Part shown: piece by piece, positions 34,414 through 42,978 of the stretch
Numbering within the stretch: position 1 is the first letter of the stretch
How the letters are laid out: every line of letters begins with the position of its first letter
NCBI GenBank assembly: GCA_016882485.1
Contig: VGPT01000006.1
Location: 1-61,315 of the forward strand
Reading direction: 5' to 3'
From: Cyanobacteria bacterium M_surface_10_m1_298
Lineage (GTDB): Bacteria; Cyanobacteriota; Cyanobacteriia; PCC-6307; Cyanobiaceae
Length of the DNA: 61,315 nucleotides
Program-made: the position numbers and the translations under genes
The notes under the pieces: model-generated
Told to the model about the DNA's origin: nothing
Seen by the model: only the letters and a program-made list of their open reading frames with translations
Database searches by the model: none

Positions 34414-35592
34414 TCAGGGGCGAACCAGCACGAGAGGCGTGCGCTCATTGGCATTGCCGGCGGGATTGGGTTTCAGCGCACGCTCCAGCAGGGCTTCGTC
34501 GCAGCCGGGGCTGGAGGCCAGCACTTTGACGCGACCCAAATCGTTGACATCAACCACCGCTACGGCCACGCCCAGTTCAGAGGCCAGTTCTCGGCAGACC
34601 GCGGCACTGTCCTTCGGACCGAGAACGATTGTTTGGTCGTAGGGGGGCGTGGTGCCCGTCACATCATCGATCAGGCGGGCCTGTTCTCCCGCGAGTCGAT
34701 AGAACCATCCTTTCGAGCCCACCAGTTTCAGGGCCGTGCCCAGCAGCCAGGCGCAGAGCACCCGTGCGGGGCCGACGTTGTCGATCAGGGTCTGCAGGCC
34801 GCAGGCCGTGGCGAGGGAGCTGGTGGGATGGAACACCCGGCAGAGCAGGCGAGCCAGGCTCGAGGGTTCCAGATTGGCTGGGTGGTTGTAGCGGCCTTGC
34901 ATCACCGCTAAAGGGGTTTCGCCGATGGTCAGCACATCACCCGGCTGGAGCACCGCGCCGGCGTAGTGACGCAGCACCTCCGCCGGGTCGTCGAGGGTTC
35001 CGAGCAGATGGGTGCGGATCGGCAACACGCGGCAGCGATCACCCTCTCGCCAACGGGCCGTTGCGGCGGTCGCTGCTGCTGGGCGGCGCAGGGGAACAAG
35101 CACACCATCGCGCTGCTGCAGCCTGCCGAAGGGTCCGTAGTTGATCCAGAGAATCTCGAGCCAAAGCGTGTCCAGCAGGTTTCTCAGGTCTGCTCCCTCG
35201 GGCGCACTGATTCGAATCTCCACCTCAGCGTGGGTGGTCTTGCGCCCTTTGACGATGTAGGCGAACCAGTAGCCATCCGCCCTGGCTTCTTCGTCGGGAT
35301 GCTGGGGCGTGAGGCTCGAGCGGATCTCGAGGTCCCTGAGGTCGCCGCGTCCGAGCAGGGTCGGCTCCAGCTTGATCTCAGGAACGAACACCTCCATGCG
35401 GCGATGGGGGTTGGTGATGCTCAGGCGCCCCCTCACCACCACCTCGTCGTCGGCCTGGCGTTGCACTTTCCAGTCGCCACTGGTCAGCCGCAGCGGCGAG
35501 GCCGGGCGTAGGCGATGGCGAGCCTCCAGCCACAACAGGGCCAGCCCAAAGATCAGGGCTGCGATCAGAACAATGGCGAACAGGGCTGCCAA
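34414..35592 (-). CDS. Membrane-anchored CofE-like (F420-0:gamma-glutamyl ligase-type) protein
   Basis: A 392-residue protein with one N-terminal membrane helix (FAIVLIAALIFGLALLWLEA). An extra beta-rich region (about residues 35-190, VVVRGRLSITNPHRRMEVFV) precedes a CofE-like domain. The latter shows CRVLPIRTHLL near 195, GDVLTIGETPLAVMQGR near 230 and VVDVNDLGRVKVLAS near 350. True CofE adds glutamates to coenzyme F420-0. Whether this organism makes F420 cannot be judged from the window, and the extra domain plus anchor suggest another amide-ligase-like substrate. It is divergent from the PIN-PhoH gene. Confidence 0.7.
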   Translation of the reverse strand: MAALFAIVLIAALIFGLALLWLEARHRLRPASPLRLTSGDWKVQRQADDEVVVRGRLSITNPHRRMEVFVPEIKLEPTLLGRGDLRDLEIRSSLTPQHPDEEARADGYWFAYIVKGRKTTHAEVEIRISAPEGADLRNLLDTLWLEILWINYGPFGRLQQRDGVLVPLRRPAAATAATARWREGDRCRVLPIRTHLLGTLDDPAEVLRHYAGAVLQPGDVLTIGETPLAVMQGRYNHPANLEPSSLARLLCRVFHPTSSLATACGLQTLIDNVGPARVLCAWLLGTALKLVGSKGWFYRLAGEQARLIDDVTGTTPPYDQTIVLGPKDSAAVCRELASELGVAVAVVDVNDLGRVKVLASSPGCDEALLERALKPNPAGNANERTPLVLVRP

Positions 35593-35678
35593 GGGTGGTG
35601 CTTTGCGTTCTGCGGGAGCGTAGGTCGTGCAGCTGGAAAAGCCGCTTAGCGTTTCCGCAACTTCAGTGGGGTGCCCTG

Positions 35679-37091
35679 ATGCGCAAGACCTTCGTCCTCG
35701 ATACGAATGTGTTGCTGCACGACCCCCAGGCCCTAACCCGTTTTGAAGACAACGCGGTGGTCATCCCGATTGAGGTGGTCGAGGAGATCGATCGCTTCAA
35801 GCGGGATCCCTCCGAAAAGGGGCGCAATGCCCGCCAGATCTCCCGTCTGCTTGATGCCCTCCGGGAGAAGGGAAATCTGGCGGATGGTGTGCCGATCGAC
35901 GACACCAGTGGCGGCACTCTCCAGGTGGTGTTCTGCCGCAGTGAAACCCTCGCCCAACTGCCCCCTGAGCTCAAAGCCGGTAACGGCGACAACAACATCC
36001 TTGCGGTTGCTCTCGAGCAGCTCCGTTCCGGTCTGATCGCGGATCAACCTCCCGTGGTGCTGGTCACCAAGGACACGAACCTGCGCATCAAAGCCGATGC
36101 GGTGGGCCTGATTGCCCAGGACTACACCACTGACAAGGTCGACATAGCAGACCTCTATCCCGGGGTTTGCGAGCTGGCAGCCAGTGCCACGGCGATGGAA
36201 ACCCTCAATGCTGAAGGCGTTTTGTCGCTTTCTGCCTTGCCTGCTGCCGAGGGAGCTCCTCTCCAGGCCAATGAGGGGGTAACGCTGGTGGATCAGGCCC
36301 AGCCCAACCACACCCTGCTGGCGCGTTTCGATGGGCAGCGTCAGTGTCTGGTGCCGTTGCAGAAGGCCACCCGAGCACGGCTCGGCAAGGTGTCAGCCCG
36401 CAACCGCGAGCAGACCTTTGCCCTTGATCTGCTGCTGGATCCCTCGGTGCAGTTGCTCACCCTGGTGGGTAAGGCGGGCACGGGCAAAACCTTGCTGGCC
36501 CTGGCGGCCGGTTTGCATCAGGTGGCGGACGAACAGCTCTATGAGCGCCTGCTGGTCACCCGGCCGGTGATCTCCCTGGGTAAGGAGATCGGCTTCTTGC
36601 CCGGGAGCCTGGAGGAAAAGATGGGGCCCTGGATGCAGCCGATCATCGACAACCTCGACTTTCTGCTTGGAGGCAGCGCTGAAGATGAGGGTCGATCGGC
36701 TCCGCGTGGAGCATCAGGGCCTGCCAACCGGGCTGGTGCCCATCGACCCACCCGCAGCAATTGGACCGATCTGAAAGGCATGGGTCTGCTGGAGGTAGAG
36801 GCCATCAGCTACATCCGCGGCCGCTCCATACCTCGGCAGTTCATGGTGGTGGATGAGGCCCAGAACCTCACTCCCCATGAGGTGAAAACGATCGTGACCC
36901 GGGTCGGGGAGGGCACCAAGATCGTGTTCACCGGCGACCCTTATCAGATCGACAATCCCTATGTGGATGCGGAGAGCAACGGCCTCACCTGGCTGGTGGA
37001 GCGGTTCAAGGGCCAGCGGCTGGCAGGCCACATCACCTTGATTCGGGGTGAGCGCAGTGAACTGGCGGAGCTGGCGGCGAACCTGCTTTAG
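35679..37091 (+). CDS. PIN-PhoH fusion ATPase (PhoH2-like)
   Basis: A 470-residue two-domain protein. The N-terminal PIN nuclease domain starts [18 protein letters not shown] (first catalytic Asp), with [14 protein letters not shown] and [10 protein letters not shown]-like acidic residues further on. The C-terminal PhoH ATPase has Walker [19 protein letters not shown] near 265, [17 protein letters not shown] near 295, and Walker [14 protein letters not shown] near 388. PIN-PhoH proteins act as ATP-driven ribonucleases/helicases in other bacteria. I use the ATG at 35679; the frame is open to 35595 but those residues are not conserved. Its stop overlaps the convergent fumC stop by 4 bp. Confidence 0.92.
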   Translation: MRKTFVLDTNVLLHDPQALTRFEDNAVVIPIEVVEEIDRFKRDPSEKGRNARQISRLLDALREKGNLADGVPIDDTSGGTLQVVFCRSETLAQLPPELKAGNGDNNILAVALEQLRSGLIADQPPVVLVTKDTNLRIKADAVGLIAQDYTTDKVDIADLYPGVCELAASATAMETLNAEGVLSLSALPAAEGAPLQANEGVTLVDQAQPNHTLLARFDGQRQCLVPLQKATRARLGKVSARNREQTFALDLLLDPSVQLLTLVGKAGTGKTLLALAAGLHQVADEQLYERLLVTRPVISLGKEIGFLPGSLEEKMGPWMQPIIDNLDFLLGGSAEDEGRSAPRGASGPANRAGAHRPTRSNWTDLKGMGLLEVEAISYIRGRSIPRQFMVVDEAQNLTPHEVKTIVTRVGEGTKIVFTGDPYQIDNPYVDAESNGLTWLVERFKGQRLAGHITLIRGERSELAELAANLL

Positions 37092-38470
37092 ACCATCGCC
37101 TCGGGGCGAACCCACTGGTCGAAGTCCTCAGCGCTGATTTCGCCGAGTACCAGGGCGGCTTCCTTCAGGCTCAAGCCATGTTTGTGGGCATGCTTGGCGA
37201 TGCCGCTGGCGCGGTCGTAGCCGATGGCCGGGGTGAGGGCGGTGACCAGCATCAGGCTCTGGTTGAGCAGCCGCTCGATCCGTGTCTCGTTGGCCTTGAG
37301 ACCCTCGATGCAGTGCTCCCGGAAGCTGCTGCAGGCTCCCGCCAGCAACCCGATGCTTTCGAGCACGTTGTGGGCGATCAAGGGCTTGAACACGTTGAGT
37401 TCGAAGTTGCCCTGGCTGGCGCCGATCTGAACCGCGGTGTTATTGCCCATCACCTGGGCCGCCACCATCGTCAGGCTTTCGCACTGGGTGGGGTTCACCT
37501 TGCCCGGCATGATCGAGGAGCCCGGCTCGTTCTCCGGCAGCACCAGTTCCCCGAGGCCGCAGCGGGGGCCACTGCCGAGCCAGCGGATGTCATTGGCGAT
37601 TTTCATTAACGATCCCGCCAGAACCGTGAGGGCGCCATGGGCGGAGGCCAGCGCCTCATGGCCCGCGAGGGCCTGGAATTTGTTGGGGGCACTGCTGAAG
37701 GCGGTGCCGAGCCGCTCGCTCAGTCGGGCGGCGACAGCGTCGCCAAAGCCCTTCGGGGCATTGAGACCGGTGCCCACGGCGGTGCCGCCAATGGCCAGCT
37801 CGCGCACCCGCGGCAGGCTCAAGCGGATCGCCTCGATCGCCAGCTGCAGTTGGGTCACGTAGCCGCTGAATTCCTGGCCCAGGCTCAAGGGCACCGCATC
37901 CTGGAGGTGGGTTCGGCCGATCTTCACCAGGCCCGCATAGCTGGTGGCCTTGGCCTGGAGTGCTGCCGCCAGGTGCTCAACGGCTGGTAGCAGCTGTTGT
38001 TCCAGCTCCAGCACAACCGCGATGTGCATTGCGGCGGGGAAGGTGTCGTTGCTCGACTGGCTGAGGTTCACATGGTCGTTGGGGTGAACAGGGCTCTTGC
38101 TGCCGAGCTCTCCCCCCAGGGCTTCGATCGCCCGGTTGGCGATCACCTCGTTGGCGTTCATGTTGCTCTGGGTGCCCGAGCCGGTCTGCCAGACCTTCAG
38201 GGGGAACTCCGCATCCAGTGCACCACTGGCCACCTCTTCCGCCGCCGAGACAATCGCAGCGCAGAGCGCCTCATCGAGCTTGCCGAGGTCGCGGTTGGCC
38301 TCCGCGCAGGCCGCCTTCAGTTGACCAAAGGCATGCACGATCGCCAGCGGCATGTGCTGACCGAAGGGAAAGTTGGTGATTGAGCGCTGGGTCTGAGCTC
38401 CCCAGTAGTGCTCTGCGGGCACCGCAATGGCGCCCATGCTGTCGGTTTCGGTCCTGCTGCTCATGGTCAC
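37088..38470 (-). CDS. fumC: Class II fumarate hydratase
   Basis: Iron-free fumarase interconverting fumarate and malate. The 460-residue protein has the superfamily signature [16 protein letters not shown] near residues 318-333, the substrate-site segment [19 protein letters not shown] near 98-116, and [19 protein letters not shown] near 178-196 with the catalytic His. Length and motifs are standard for homotetrameric FumC. Its ATG lies 3 bp after the stop of the PSI accumulation-factor gene upstream on the same strand, so the two are probably co-transcribed. Confidence 0.96.
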   Translation of the reverse strand: MTMSSRTETDSMGAIAVPAEHYWGAQTQRSITNFPFGQHMPLAIVHAFGQLKAACAEANRDLGKLDEALCAAIVSAAEEVASGALDAEFPLKVWQTGSGTQSNMNANEVIANRAIEALGGELGSKSPVHPNDHVNLSQSSNDTFPAAMHIAVVLELEQQLLPAVEHLAAALQAKATSYAGLVKIGRTHLQDAVPLSLGQEFSGYVTQLQLAIEAIRLSLPRVRELAIGGTAVGTGLNAPKGFGDAVAARLSERLGTAFSSAPNKFQALAGHEALASAHGALTVLAGSLMKIANDIRWLGSGPRCGLGELVLPENEPGSSIMPGKVNPTQCESLTMVAAQVMGNNTAVQIGASQGNFELNVFKPLIAHNVLESIGLLAGACSSFREHCIEGLKANETRIERLLNQSLMLVTALTPAIGYDRASGIAKHAHKHGLSLKEAALVLGEISAEDFDQWVRPEAMV

Positions 38471-38473
38471 GCC

Positions 38474-39046
38474 TCAGCGGGAGGGCACGATTTCGCTATT
38501 GAGCTCGTTGACTTCGAGGTTGAGGCTCAAAGTCACATCACCTTGCGGTTTCAGCCCCGTGACCTCGGTGAGTGCGGTGTTGATGGCGTCGATGCTCACC
38601 GGGCCGCTTTGATCGAGCACGGCTTTGCCCTCCTGGTTGAACACCACCACCTGCGGGATCACACCCTTCCAGTAGCTGGCTGGATCCGCCGGCCCTTGGC
38701 CCTTGCGATCCTGCAGGGGGTCGGTGGGCAGCAGGATCAGCTCGGCGCTGCGGCCCCAGAGGCGCTGCAGCTCATTGAAGACCACGGCGTACTGCTTGCT
38801 GGCGGCGCTGTCGTCGAGGAAGAAGCCGAGCACGATCGGCCGGTGGTCGGCCATGGCTTGGGCCAGGGTGCTGCGGGGCGGCACCAGGGAGCCGTTGCCG
38901 GCATAGAGGGCGTAGATGTTGCCGTCGTAGCTGTTGGTGTCCCTCGCGGCCTGAGCGCTTGCGGGAAGCAAGCCGATGGTCAGAAGCAGGACCAGGCCAA
39001 GGGCTGCCAGGGGCTGGATCAGCCGGGCCAAGGTGCGGAGCATCAA
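38474..39046 (-). CDS. Thylakoid photosystem I accumulation factor-like, thioredoxin-fold protein
   Basis: A 190-residue protein with a signal peptide (LAALGLVLLLTIGLLPASAQA). A conserved SYDGNIYALYAGNGSLVPPR block follows near residues 38-58, then a thioredoxin-like fold (RPIVLGFFLDDSAASKQYAV, GVIPQVVVFNQEGKAVLDQ). The block is characteristic of a cyanobacterial and plastid family annotated as a thylakoid membrane photosystem I accumulation factor. The usual thioredoxin CxxC is replaced by SAASKQY, and some homologues I recall have a single Cys there. So it is probably not redox-active itself. Expected in the lumen or on the thylakoid membrane. Confidence 0.78.
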   Translation of the reverse strand: MMLRTLARLIQPLAALGLVLLLTIGLLPASAQAARDTNSYDGNIYALYAGNGSLVPPRSTLAQAMADHRPIVLGFFLDDSAASKQYAVVFNELQRLWGRSAELILLPTDPLQDRKGQGPADPASYWKGVIPQVVVFNQEGKAVLDQSGPVSIDAINTALTEVTGLKPQGDVTLSLNLEVNELNSEIVPSR

Positions 39047-39075
39047 TCAGGGCGGAGCTTTGCCCATTGTGACCT

Positions 39076-40680
39076 TCAGCCCCGGCTGACAGTGCGGCCC
39101 ATGCCTTGCAGGATGCCTCGGCCCACCAGGCCGATCGCGCGACCGATCACCTGGGTGAGAACCACCACGAGCAGATCACCCAGGCGTTTGAACAGGCTTT
39201 GCACCTGGGGGGCGAGGGCGTCTCGCGCTTCCAGCACGAGGGTGATCGCCTGTTGGCCCCAGCTGAGCTGGCGCAATTCCGCGTCTCTTGGTTCGGTTTG
39301 CTCCAGCGGCACGATTGCTCCATCGCGCACGCCATAGAGCAAACGCCGGCTCTCATAGAGCTGAACCGGTCGCTCGAACAAGCTTCCCCAGCGTTGCTGG
39401 GAGTTGAGCTGATTGCGCAGGCGCTCCAGATTTCTCGTGGCGAGCAGATCGCTGCGCAGGAGGTAGCGGCGCAGGTCTGGCCAGCTGCTGCAGCTGGCCA
39501 GAATTTCTGCGCTGATCAATTCAGCGGTGCGAATCAGCCAGTTGCTGATCAGGGCTTCCAGCTGCAGGAGAGCCCGTGGTTCATCCGGGGCCAACAGTCG
39601 GCCTTCCACCAGAAGCGGCTGAGCCTGGATCAGGGCCGACAGCATCGGCAGGGCCGCTGGTAGATCCGGATCCAGTGCGGTCAGATCGCAGGCGCTGCTC
39701 AGGCTTTCTGCCACAGGCAGCAGGCCACCCTGCTGGGGCAGTTGCACATATTCGCCAGCCATCGCCCGCAGGGAAAGGCGACGCAGTTCCGGTTGCTGTT
39801 CAAGCCAGCGCTGCTCCAGGGCCTCTCCGCGCAGTTGCTCCTGACGCAGACGGGTGATCAGCAGATCGAATTGACTGAGCAGTGCCAGGAGTAGATCGCG
39901 ACGGTGCTCTCCGCTGAGACCCTCGAGGGCCATCAGCTGGCCGCTTTGGTTGCTCAGATCGCTCGAGGCGGCACCGATCAGGCGCTGCTGGATGGCATCC
40001 CAGACGCCGATGGCCGTGCGTTCCCGCAGGGTGATCCCCAGCGGCGCTGGGCCGGGAGTGGCGCGCGGGGCCTCCTGGGGGAAGGCCATGCTGATCGGGC
40101 CCCACAGCCACAGCAGTAGCCGGCGGGCCATCGCCAATTCCCGTAGCCGTCCAGCCAGGAACAGGCTGCTGATGACGCCCGGTTTGAGATCCAGCCAGCG
40201 GCGGCAGCGATGGGCCTCTGCCTCGATCTGAGCCAGTCCGCTGCGGAGCAGCCAATGCCCCAGGCCAAGCGGCTCAGGCTGATCGCTTCCGAGTCTTCCC
40301 TGGAGGGGGCGAAGCTCAACCATCCGTCCACCCTCGAGCAGGGTGCTGACCGCCTGGCGAATCTCATCGGGTTCGGCCTGCTGCAGCAGACCCTCCGAGG
40401 GGAGCTGCAGCAGCCATTCACTGCTGTAGGGAGCCTCACCGGAGACCAGCACCAGCACCGGTGCGGGCTGCCAGCGTTCCCTGAGGTTCTGCAATTCCCG
40501 CTCAACGCTCCCCAGGGGCATGCCGGAGCCCACGCTCCAGATCACCAGCTGGATGGAGCCAGAGATCTCAGCTGGACTGGTCGCGAGCCTGTAGTTCTTC
40601 TCCAGCAGCCGTGTTAGTCCCTCCCGCAGCAGGGGCTCAGCCAGAAGCAAGAGTTGGGGTTCGGCCTTCGCTTCGGGCAC
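39076..40680 (-). CDS. DUF3685/Ycf55-like protein with degenerate receiver domain
   Basis: A 534-residue protein in two parts. Residues 8-120 resemble a response-regulator receiver (LLLLAEPLLREGLTRLLEKN, APVLVLVSGEAPYSSEWLLQ, GLLQQAEPDEIRQAVSTLLE). The phosphoacceptor Asp is missing: the strand reads LVIWSVGSGMPLG, where a receiver has a D. The C-terminal 380 residues fit DUF3685, the family that includes plastid Ycf55, and end in a helix that may contact membrane (GDLLVVVLTQVIGRAIGLVG). No HTH output domain is present. Function unknown. It follows the Fur-family gene by 70 bp on the same strand. Confidence 0.72.
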   Translation of the reverse strand: MPEAKAEPQLLLLAEPLLREGLTRLLEKNYRLATSPAEISGSIQLVIWSVGSGMPLGSVERELQNLRERWQPAPVLVLVSGEAPYSSEWLLQLPSEGLLQQAEPDEIRQAVSTLLEGGRMVELRPLQGRLGSDQPEPLGLGHWLLRSGLAQIEAEAHRCRRWLDLKPGVISSLFLAGRLRELAMARRLLLWLWGPISMAFPQEAPRATPGPAPLGITLRERTAIGVWDAIQQRLIGAASSDLSNQSGQLMALEGLSGEHRRDLLLALLSQFDLLITRLRQEQLRGEALEQRWLEQQPELRRLSLRAMAGEYVQLPQQGGLLPVAESLSSACDLTALDPDLPAALPMLSALIQAQPLLVEGRLLAPDEPRALLQLEALISNWLIRTAELISAEILASCSSWPDLRRYLLRSDLLATRNLERLRNQLNSQQRWGSLFERPVQLYESRRLLYGVRDGAIVPLEQTEPRDAELRQLSWGQQAITLVLEARDALAPQVQSLFKRLGDLLVVVLTQVIGRAIGLVGRGILQGMGRTVSRG

Positions 40681-40750
40681 GGTGCGCGGTTGGAGCCTTC
40701 TTGGCGCACAAGTTACCGGGGATGTCAGCTCTTCTCCAGTTGCACCGATG

Positions 40751-41197
40751 TCAGTGGCGCCGCCCGCTCAGGCTCAGGGTGTAGCTCTCGATGCGAAACC
40801 CGGTCTGCGCTTCGATCTGATTCAGCAGAGCTTCGGGTAGTTCCACATCCAAGTCCTGGATCGATCCGGAATCCAGGCAGGTGAGATGACTATGGGGATC
40901 GCTCCGATAGCCGTAGAGGCGACCGTTCGCTCGATCGAGGCACTCGATCACTCCGGCGCTCTGCAAGGCCTCGAGGTTTTGATAAACCGAGGTGTGGCCG
41001 ATGTTGCGACCTTTGGCGTTCAGTCTTTCGAAAATGTCGCGGGCGCTGAGGTGATCTTTCTCATCCCAGAGCAGCTCCAGCACCATGCGTCGCTGCCTGG
41101 AGAGGCGCATGCCCAGGTCTTTGCAGCGCAGATAGGCGCCTTCAACGCCGCGCCCTGACGCTGGGGTGGTGGTGTGTGGTGCTGCCGGCACAGCCAC
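40751..41197 (-). CDS. Fur-family transcriptional regulator
   Basis: A 148-residue metalloregulator. The winged helix reads LSRQRRMVLELLWDEKDHLS with the recognition helix HTSVYQNLEALQSAGVIE, and the dimer/metal part follows (YRSDPHSHLTCLDSGSIQDL). The structural-zinc CxxC pairs of classical Fur/PerR are absent: only one Cys remains after HSHLT, and none occurs in the C-terminus. This limits its assignment to iron (Fur), zinc (Zur) or peroxide (PerR) sensing. It lies 16 bp downstream of hisA on the same strand, an unusual partner. The start GTG is followed by a variable leader, so an internal start near residue 24 is possible. Confidence 0.85.
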   Translation of the reverse strand: MAVPAAPHTTTPASGRGVEGAYLRCKDLGMRLSRQRRMVLELLWDEKDHLSARDIFERLNAKGRNIGHTSVYQNLEALQSAGVIECLDRANGRLYGYRSDPHSHLTCLDSGSIQDLDVELPEALLNQIEAQTGFRIESYTLSLSGRRH

Positions 41198-41213
41198 AGC
41201 CGCGAGTGGTCTC

Positions 41214-41987
41214 TTAAACCGTTATAGAACCCGTAGGCGAAGTGAGTGCGTCTTGTAAGCGTTCCGGCCCGATCGCCTGCAGCGCCTCCGCCAAATCCAC
41301 AGTGCCGTCGTAGAGCGCACGGCCCACGATCACGCCGGTTACCCCGAGGGGGGCGATCGCCAGCAGCGACAGGATGTCTTCAAGGGTGCCGATGCCGCCG
41401 GAGGCGATCACCGGGATGCTGCTGGCCTCTGCCATGGCCCGCAGTGCCTCGAGATTCGGGCCTGCGAGCGTGCCATCGGTGGCGATGTCGGTGCTGATGA
41501 TGGCCGCCACTCCAGTTCCTTCAAAGCGCTTGGCCAGCTCGGTGGCCTTCACCGTGCTGGTTTCGATCCAGCCCCGTGTGGCCACCATGCCGTCTTTGGC
41601 ATCTATACCCACAACGACTTTTCCGGGGTAGCGGGCCGCCAGCTCGCTGACCAACGTCGGCTGTTCGATCGCCACCGTTCCGAGGATCACCCGGTCAAGA
41701 CCGCAGCGCAGCAGCTCTTCAGCGCGCTCTGCACTACGCACACCGCCCCCCAGCTGCACGGGGATGGAGAGGGCCGCTGTGATGGCCTTCACGACTTGAT
41801 CGTTGACCGGTTGCCCGGTTTTGGCACCGTCGAGATCCACTAGATGCAAGCGCTGGGCTCCCTGCCTCTGCCAGTCGAGGGCCTGGGCCACTGGGTCATC
41901 ACTAAATCGGGTGACCTGGCCGTAGTCGCCTTGGTGGAGCCGAACGCAGTGGCCATCCAGCAGGTCGATGGCGGGGATGATCTGCAT
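41214..41987 (-). CDS. hisA: HisA, phosphoribosylformimino-5-aminoimidazole carboxamide ribotide isomerase
   Basis: Amadori isomerase of histidine synthesis with a TIM barrel. The 257-residue core begins [20 protein letters not shown] with catalytic Asp8. The second catalytic Asp lies in [15 protein letters not shown] near residue 130, and phosphate-binding Gly-rich loops are VQLGGGVRS near 80 and [12 protein letters not shown] near 200. Upstream of this ATG the frame continues without a stop to 42209 and encodes a Trp-rich domain, so the protein may be translated as a 331-residue fusion. No Shine-Dalgarno-like sequence precedes the internal ATG. Downstream lies the Fur-family gene. Confidence 0.93.
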   Translation of the reverse strand: MQIIPAIDLLDGHCVRLHQGDYGQVTRFSDDPVAQALDWQRQGAQRLHLVDLDGAKTGQPVNDQVVKAITAALSIPVQLGGGVRSAERAEELLRCGLDRVILGTVAIEQPTLVSELAARYPGKVVVGIDAKDGMVATRGWIETSTVKATELAKRFEGTGVAAIISTDIATDGTLAGPNLEALRAMAEASSIPVIASGGIGTLEDILSLLAIAPLGVTGVIVGRALYDGTVDLAEALQAIGPERLQDALTSPTGSITV

Positions 41988-42209
41988 GACGGCCGGAGTG
42001 CTCAACGACTGCCAGCCAGGCTGCCAGAGGCCGCGGTCCCGCAGGTGCTGGAGTGGCACCACAAGACGCACGGCACGGTTGAGTATGGCCTCGATCTCCA
42101 GCGCGCGGCTGGGGCCTTTGCCTTGTTCTCCCACGACCCTGAAGTGCCGGTATCCCCGGCTCAGAGCCAGAGCCGCGGATTGGGCGGTCCATTGCTGGGG
42201 CAGCTTCAT
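41988..42209 (-). CDS. Small Trp-rich domain (TIGR02450-like) fused in frame to HisA
   Basis: The ATG at 42207-42209 overlaps the COQ4-like stop (ATGA). It opens a 74-residue segment beginning [20 protein letters not shown] and ending around [13 protein letters not shown]. The KLxxxWTA start and LRDRxxWxPGW end match the small Trp-rich cyanobacterial family I know as TIGR02450, normally a free protein of about 75-90 residues. Here there is no stop codon: the frame runs straight into the HisA ATG ([10 protein letters not shown]). Either a Trp-rich-HisA fusion protein is made, or HisA also starts internally. The function of the small family is unknown. Confidence 0.75.
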
Positions 42210-42901
42210 CCAGCTTGCAGCTGCTGGTCCAAACCGTAGGGCTCGCGGTCGGCAGGGTCGCTGAGACCCAACTCTTGGCGCCACTGCTGGATGGGTTTGT
42301 CCCAACCCTCCTCCCAGCGCACGGCAGCCAGGCATTGGCTCTGACGGGCGATGGCGAAACCGTGAGCCATGGCCCGGCTCACCGGTTCGAATTGCTCCAG
42401 CCTGAAGCGGAAGTTGGCCAGCTGGCTCGCTCCGGTCAGCAGCACGTAGGCGGGAAAGCCGATCTGTCCTGCCGTGATCGCCAGGACACCGCTTTCACCC
42501 TCGGGTTCGGTGCCAAAGCCGCTCACCACGTGGTGAATGTCGTGGGTGGTGGCGATCCGCTGGGTCAGCCAGTGCGCTTCGCTCTCGATGGGCCTCGGCC
42601 GGAAGAACTCAGGGTCGTAGCCCAGCTGTTTGATCAAGCTGGCGTAGCGACGGCCCAGGGTGCCCTCGGGCAGCGTCAGCAGCGACGCAATGTCGGGCTG
42701 CAGCGGTGGGTAACGCCCATCCATCAGGGTGTTGCCGCCTGGCACCGCGCGAAACCGGCGCACGCAATCGGCCATCTGTGGACTTCCCAGGAAGTTGTCC
42801 ACCAGGTCGGCCACCGTGCTGAGCTCTCCCCCGCTGCGGCCGATCGCTGCCAGCAGCTTGAGGTTGTTCAGTGAACGCAGTGCTTCGGTGAATCTCCCCA
42901 T
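42206..42901 (-). CDS. COQ4 family protein
   Basis: A 231-residue homologue of eukaryotic COQ4. The family zinc motif HDxxHx11E is intact as [17 protein letters not shown] near residues 118-134. COQ4 acts in ubiquinone synthesis, where it is implicated in modification of the ring at C1. Cyanobacteria make plastoquinone rather than ubiquinone, so a related step in plastoquinone synthesis is a reasonable but untested idea, and ubiX is also in this window. The stop overlaps the start of the Trp-rich-HisA frame (ATGA). It is divergent from the CSP41-like epimerase, with 77 bp between starts. Confidence 0.87.
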   Translation of the reverse strand: MGRFTEALRSLNNLKLLAAIGRSGGELSTVADLVDNFLGSPQMADCVRRFRAVPGGNTLMDGRYPPLQPDIASLLTLPEGTLGRRYASLIKQLGYDPEFFRPRPIESEAHWLTQRIATTHDIHHVVSGFGTEPEGESGVLAITAGQIGFPAYVLLTGASQLANFRFRLEQFEPVSRAMAHGFAIARQSQCLAAVRWEEGWDKPIQQWRQELGLSDPADREPYGLDQQLQAG

Positions 42902-42978
42902 CGACCTGTGGCTGACTGCCGACAGTCTGGAGTTGCTTCAGCCCCTGCCGCCACCGCTTTGAATGGCTGCACCTTGCA

